DNA of 64,000 bases, from positions 1 to 64,000 of the forward strand of contig JAUCBJ010005099.1 of NCBI GenBank assembly GCA_032718475.1, in the 5' to 3' direction. The translations under genes and the position numbers were made by a program. Below are positions 63,701 through 64,000 of this stretch, in pieces. This DNA comes from Nemertoderma westbladi. Lineage: Eukaryota; Xenacoelomorpha; Nemertodermatida; Nemertodermatidae. The first letter of the stretch is position 1. Each line of letters starts with the position of its first letter. Below the pieces are notes generated by a model that saw nothing but the letters and a program-made list of their open reading frames with translations, did no database searches and had not been told where the DNA came from.

Positions 63701-64000
63701 GGAATTACAGGCCTAATTATTTCAGGTTCATCGACTATAGTAGGGACTTCTGCTTCTGCCGCCGCTGCCTTTCTTTCTGCTTCTGCTTCTGCCGTAGCAG
63801 CCGCCTTTTGTTCCTCTATCCTTCTTTTCTTTATTTGTTCTTCTCGAACTCTAGTGAGACGGAGTTTTTCATCACATTCAGCTTGGTTTGCAGCTAACAT
63901 TTCGGTATCGATCGCGTCCAATATAAGCTTGGTTCCTTCACTATTAGGGGAAAGTCCATGTAGCCGTCTCCTCAACTCTTCGTCTCCTAGGAATCGCTGA
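60778..64000 (-). CDS. BEL/Pao gag-protease of element B, 5' end outside window, pol deleted
   Basis: The frame is open from the window edge to a stop at 60778. From the residue at 63975: Glu/Ala/Arg-rich coiled coil (1-80); gag capsid-like region (KFNGDEMKWLPFNEYY, about 310-480); zinc knuckles (CALCDGPHRLSAC, CYNCLRSGHQRRTC, CAKCGAKHHILLH; 587-655); aspartic protease ALLDSGSTGTF with normal DSG (about 758). After residue ~950 it jumps directly to WRHCLGTINPADIDSR...GWLGGPDSL, the very end of the RNase H region in full elements. Reverse transcriptase and nearly all RNase H are missing with the frame kept, and integrase is missing too. A retained long frame suggests either a recent deletion or selection for Gag. 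Confidence 0.85.
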   Translation of the reverse strand, partial: QRFLGDEELRRRLHGLSPNSEGTKLILDAIDTEMLAANQAECDEKLRLTRVREEQIKKRRIEEQKAAATAEAEAERKAAAAEAEVPTIVDEPEIIRPVIPKVTSVLETPTLPELNSKFPLHSTTLPVPGGTAHANTPVQIAEREINNLSPVVPRQPATMLATPASAVEWVEEGRRGMNLLLGQMQETVHQLKGTVRESRAELQEVQQSIALERDKLVNIQKGIPMPPVTLCQPVRSEVSHAQGVEPTRIYTASEVETPIANPIKGDYRPVINDIPYRPDNDPRNLYTDNSILNNTMAQESFTRQMARTEARQAVKVGEIVKFNGDEMKWLPFNEYYKDSIQNSVLSNGEKLRFLIKCLEGPPKLMALKFIGHPDGLRQVWDTLNIRYGNKDNIAKYLYTKLVAPRHFLSSGIIEFSDEIQEICRQLDWLGKSHEYQSSMVIGAVVSTLPKGGVCTRWDKKVLYMNEQQRRSPTMADLMSFLDSEVKLQLIRQAREKTSENKVSEKPDSRRRIIPVCYTDDGESQASQEEDSGKDTAKSYYDNKTYKDVSKYKSRTSDRREQVTTTPPTSPKRIHGRKPEERTRVQNVNQVKVSNIKPKCALCDGPHRLSACAEFLKKSPVDRRTVLWNKRLCYNCLRSGHQRRTCYSDAKCAKCGAKHHILLHSEFERDNPSQVSEPELHVQFSDVNDTDQGSEWEGFYTDEFSDANESCYLINTTVYRALTDEKDTDEFTPTPFDKQPSWKVPTSNIGIREFPVVQVRVHGPNKSYIVNALLDSGSTGTFIDQELAEDIFAGQPKFRTKLNMSGIMQVWKSTITADYYVGALSTPQDKLGAQSIRSVKMVAIKNFATNQADLYSWDEDESIQHLKIPRFQTDYPGVQIIIGQNAHEALEPLEKRPAQPQPLQTYAVRTRVGWYFTGPSRRTLKERLPQPQVYQVKGEVESSDVDDPTEGTPYSSDNDDINSNVDQWRHCLGTINPADIDSRRATPQERIDTPGWLGGPDSLSKEEDEWPPHLTTEEIRQAKGAAEVTRQPNRPAGRLGLLERDRKLSGNHGRQDTLPTTTSLIRQRSRDSIT

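Larger units (their letters stand above)
56376..64000 (-). mobile_element. BEL/Pao retrotransposon B, internally deleted, 5' end outside window
   Basis: Sense is right to left. Shown here: gag-protease ORF (to 60778), 1.6 kb of non-coding DNA, two overlapping accessory ORFs (59159-57734), polypurine tract and 3' LTR (57630-56376). It is the same family as element C, inverted relative to it. Reverse transcriptase, most of RNase H and integrase are absent, so it would depend on a helper. It inserted into a LINE at 56375/56376. Confidence 0.85.

Overview
This is eukaryotic nuclear DNA from an animal, most likely an invertebrate. It holds metazoan host genes (an intronless GEMIN8 and what looks like the first coding exon of a synapsin) set among BEL/Pao LTR retrotransposons, non-LTR (LINE) fragments, piggyBac, Tc1/mariner and foldback DNA transposons, a tRNA-derived SINE and several large satellites. 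The species cannot be fixed from sequence alone. The palindromic octamers TAGGCCTA and TACCGGTA look over-represented and may serve as a lineage fingerprint. Nothing here is bacterial, and the genetic code is standard.

Layout: 1-2.1 kb, 3' end of a BEL/Pao element (called C, + strand): accessory zinc-knuckle ORF, polypurine tract, LTR. 2.2-3.6 kb, Tc1/mariner relic and a MITE with inverted ends. 3.9-5.1 kb, 42-bp minisatellite. 5.1-8.0 kb, AT-rich DNA with GTTCTAGAAC palindromes, interrupted by a broken LINE reverse transcriptase. 8.05-25.47 kb, element A, a 17.4-kb BEL/Pao retrotransposon on the minus strand: near-identical 1.89-kb LTRs, 5-bp target duplication ATCGT, an intact 2712-codon gag-pol, an accessory zinc-knuckle ORF downstream of pol, and a nested Helentron-like insertion. 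25.5-27 kb, more AT-rich palindromic repeat and a LINE scrap. 27.07-27.71 kb, GEMIN8 (minus). 29.2-31.1 kb, two clusters of ACGT motifs around a 30-bp minisatellite. 31.5-31.9 kb, RT fragment. 32.9-35.1 kb, foldback elements. 35.55-42.04 kb, a 6.5-kb satellite of a 17-bp monomer that carries the AP-1 heptamer TGACTCA. 43.6-44.7 kb, a 1-kb imperfect palindrome. 44.7-46.3 kb, an internally deleted piggyBac with TTAA ends. 46.3-53.3 kb, hairpins, a 315-bp tandem repeat with CTCF-like motifs, LINE and MITE scraps. 53.34-53.47 kb, putative synapsin exon. 54.0-55.4 kb, SINE and 63-bp minisatellite. 55.8-64 kb, a LINE 3' end into which element B (minus strand, same family as C) has inserted; B keeps gag-protease and the accessory ORFs but has lost reverse transcriptase and integrase.

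The most unusual system is the BEL/Pao set. Two distinct families (A, and B/C) carry, where an env would sit, a non-envelope ORF with three tandem CCHC-type zinc knuckles and a basic tail. Element A also carries a ~20-nt motif repeated six times along its length in different reading frames and in non-coding DNA, a tRNA-like sequence with A and B boxes inside the LTR, and three similar stem-loops in its leader. The second group of unusual signals is the sequence-specific motif arrays (AP-1 heptamers and ACGT cores).
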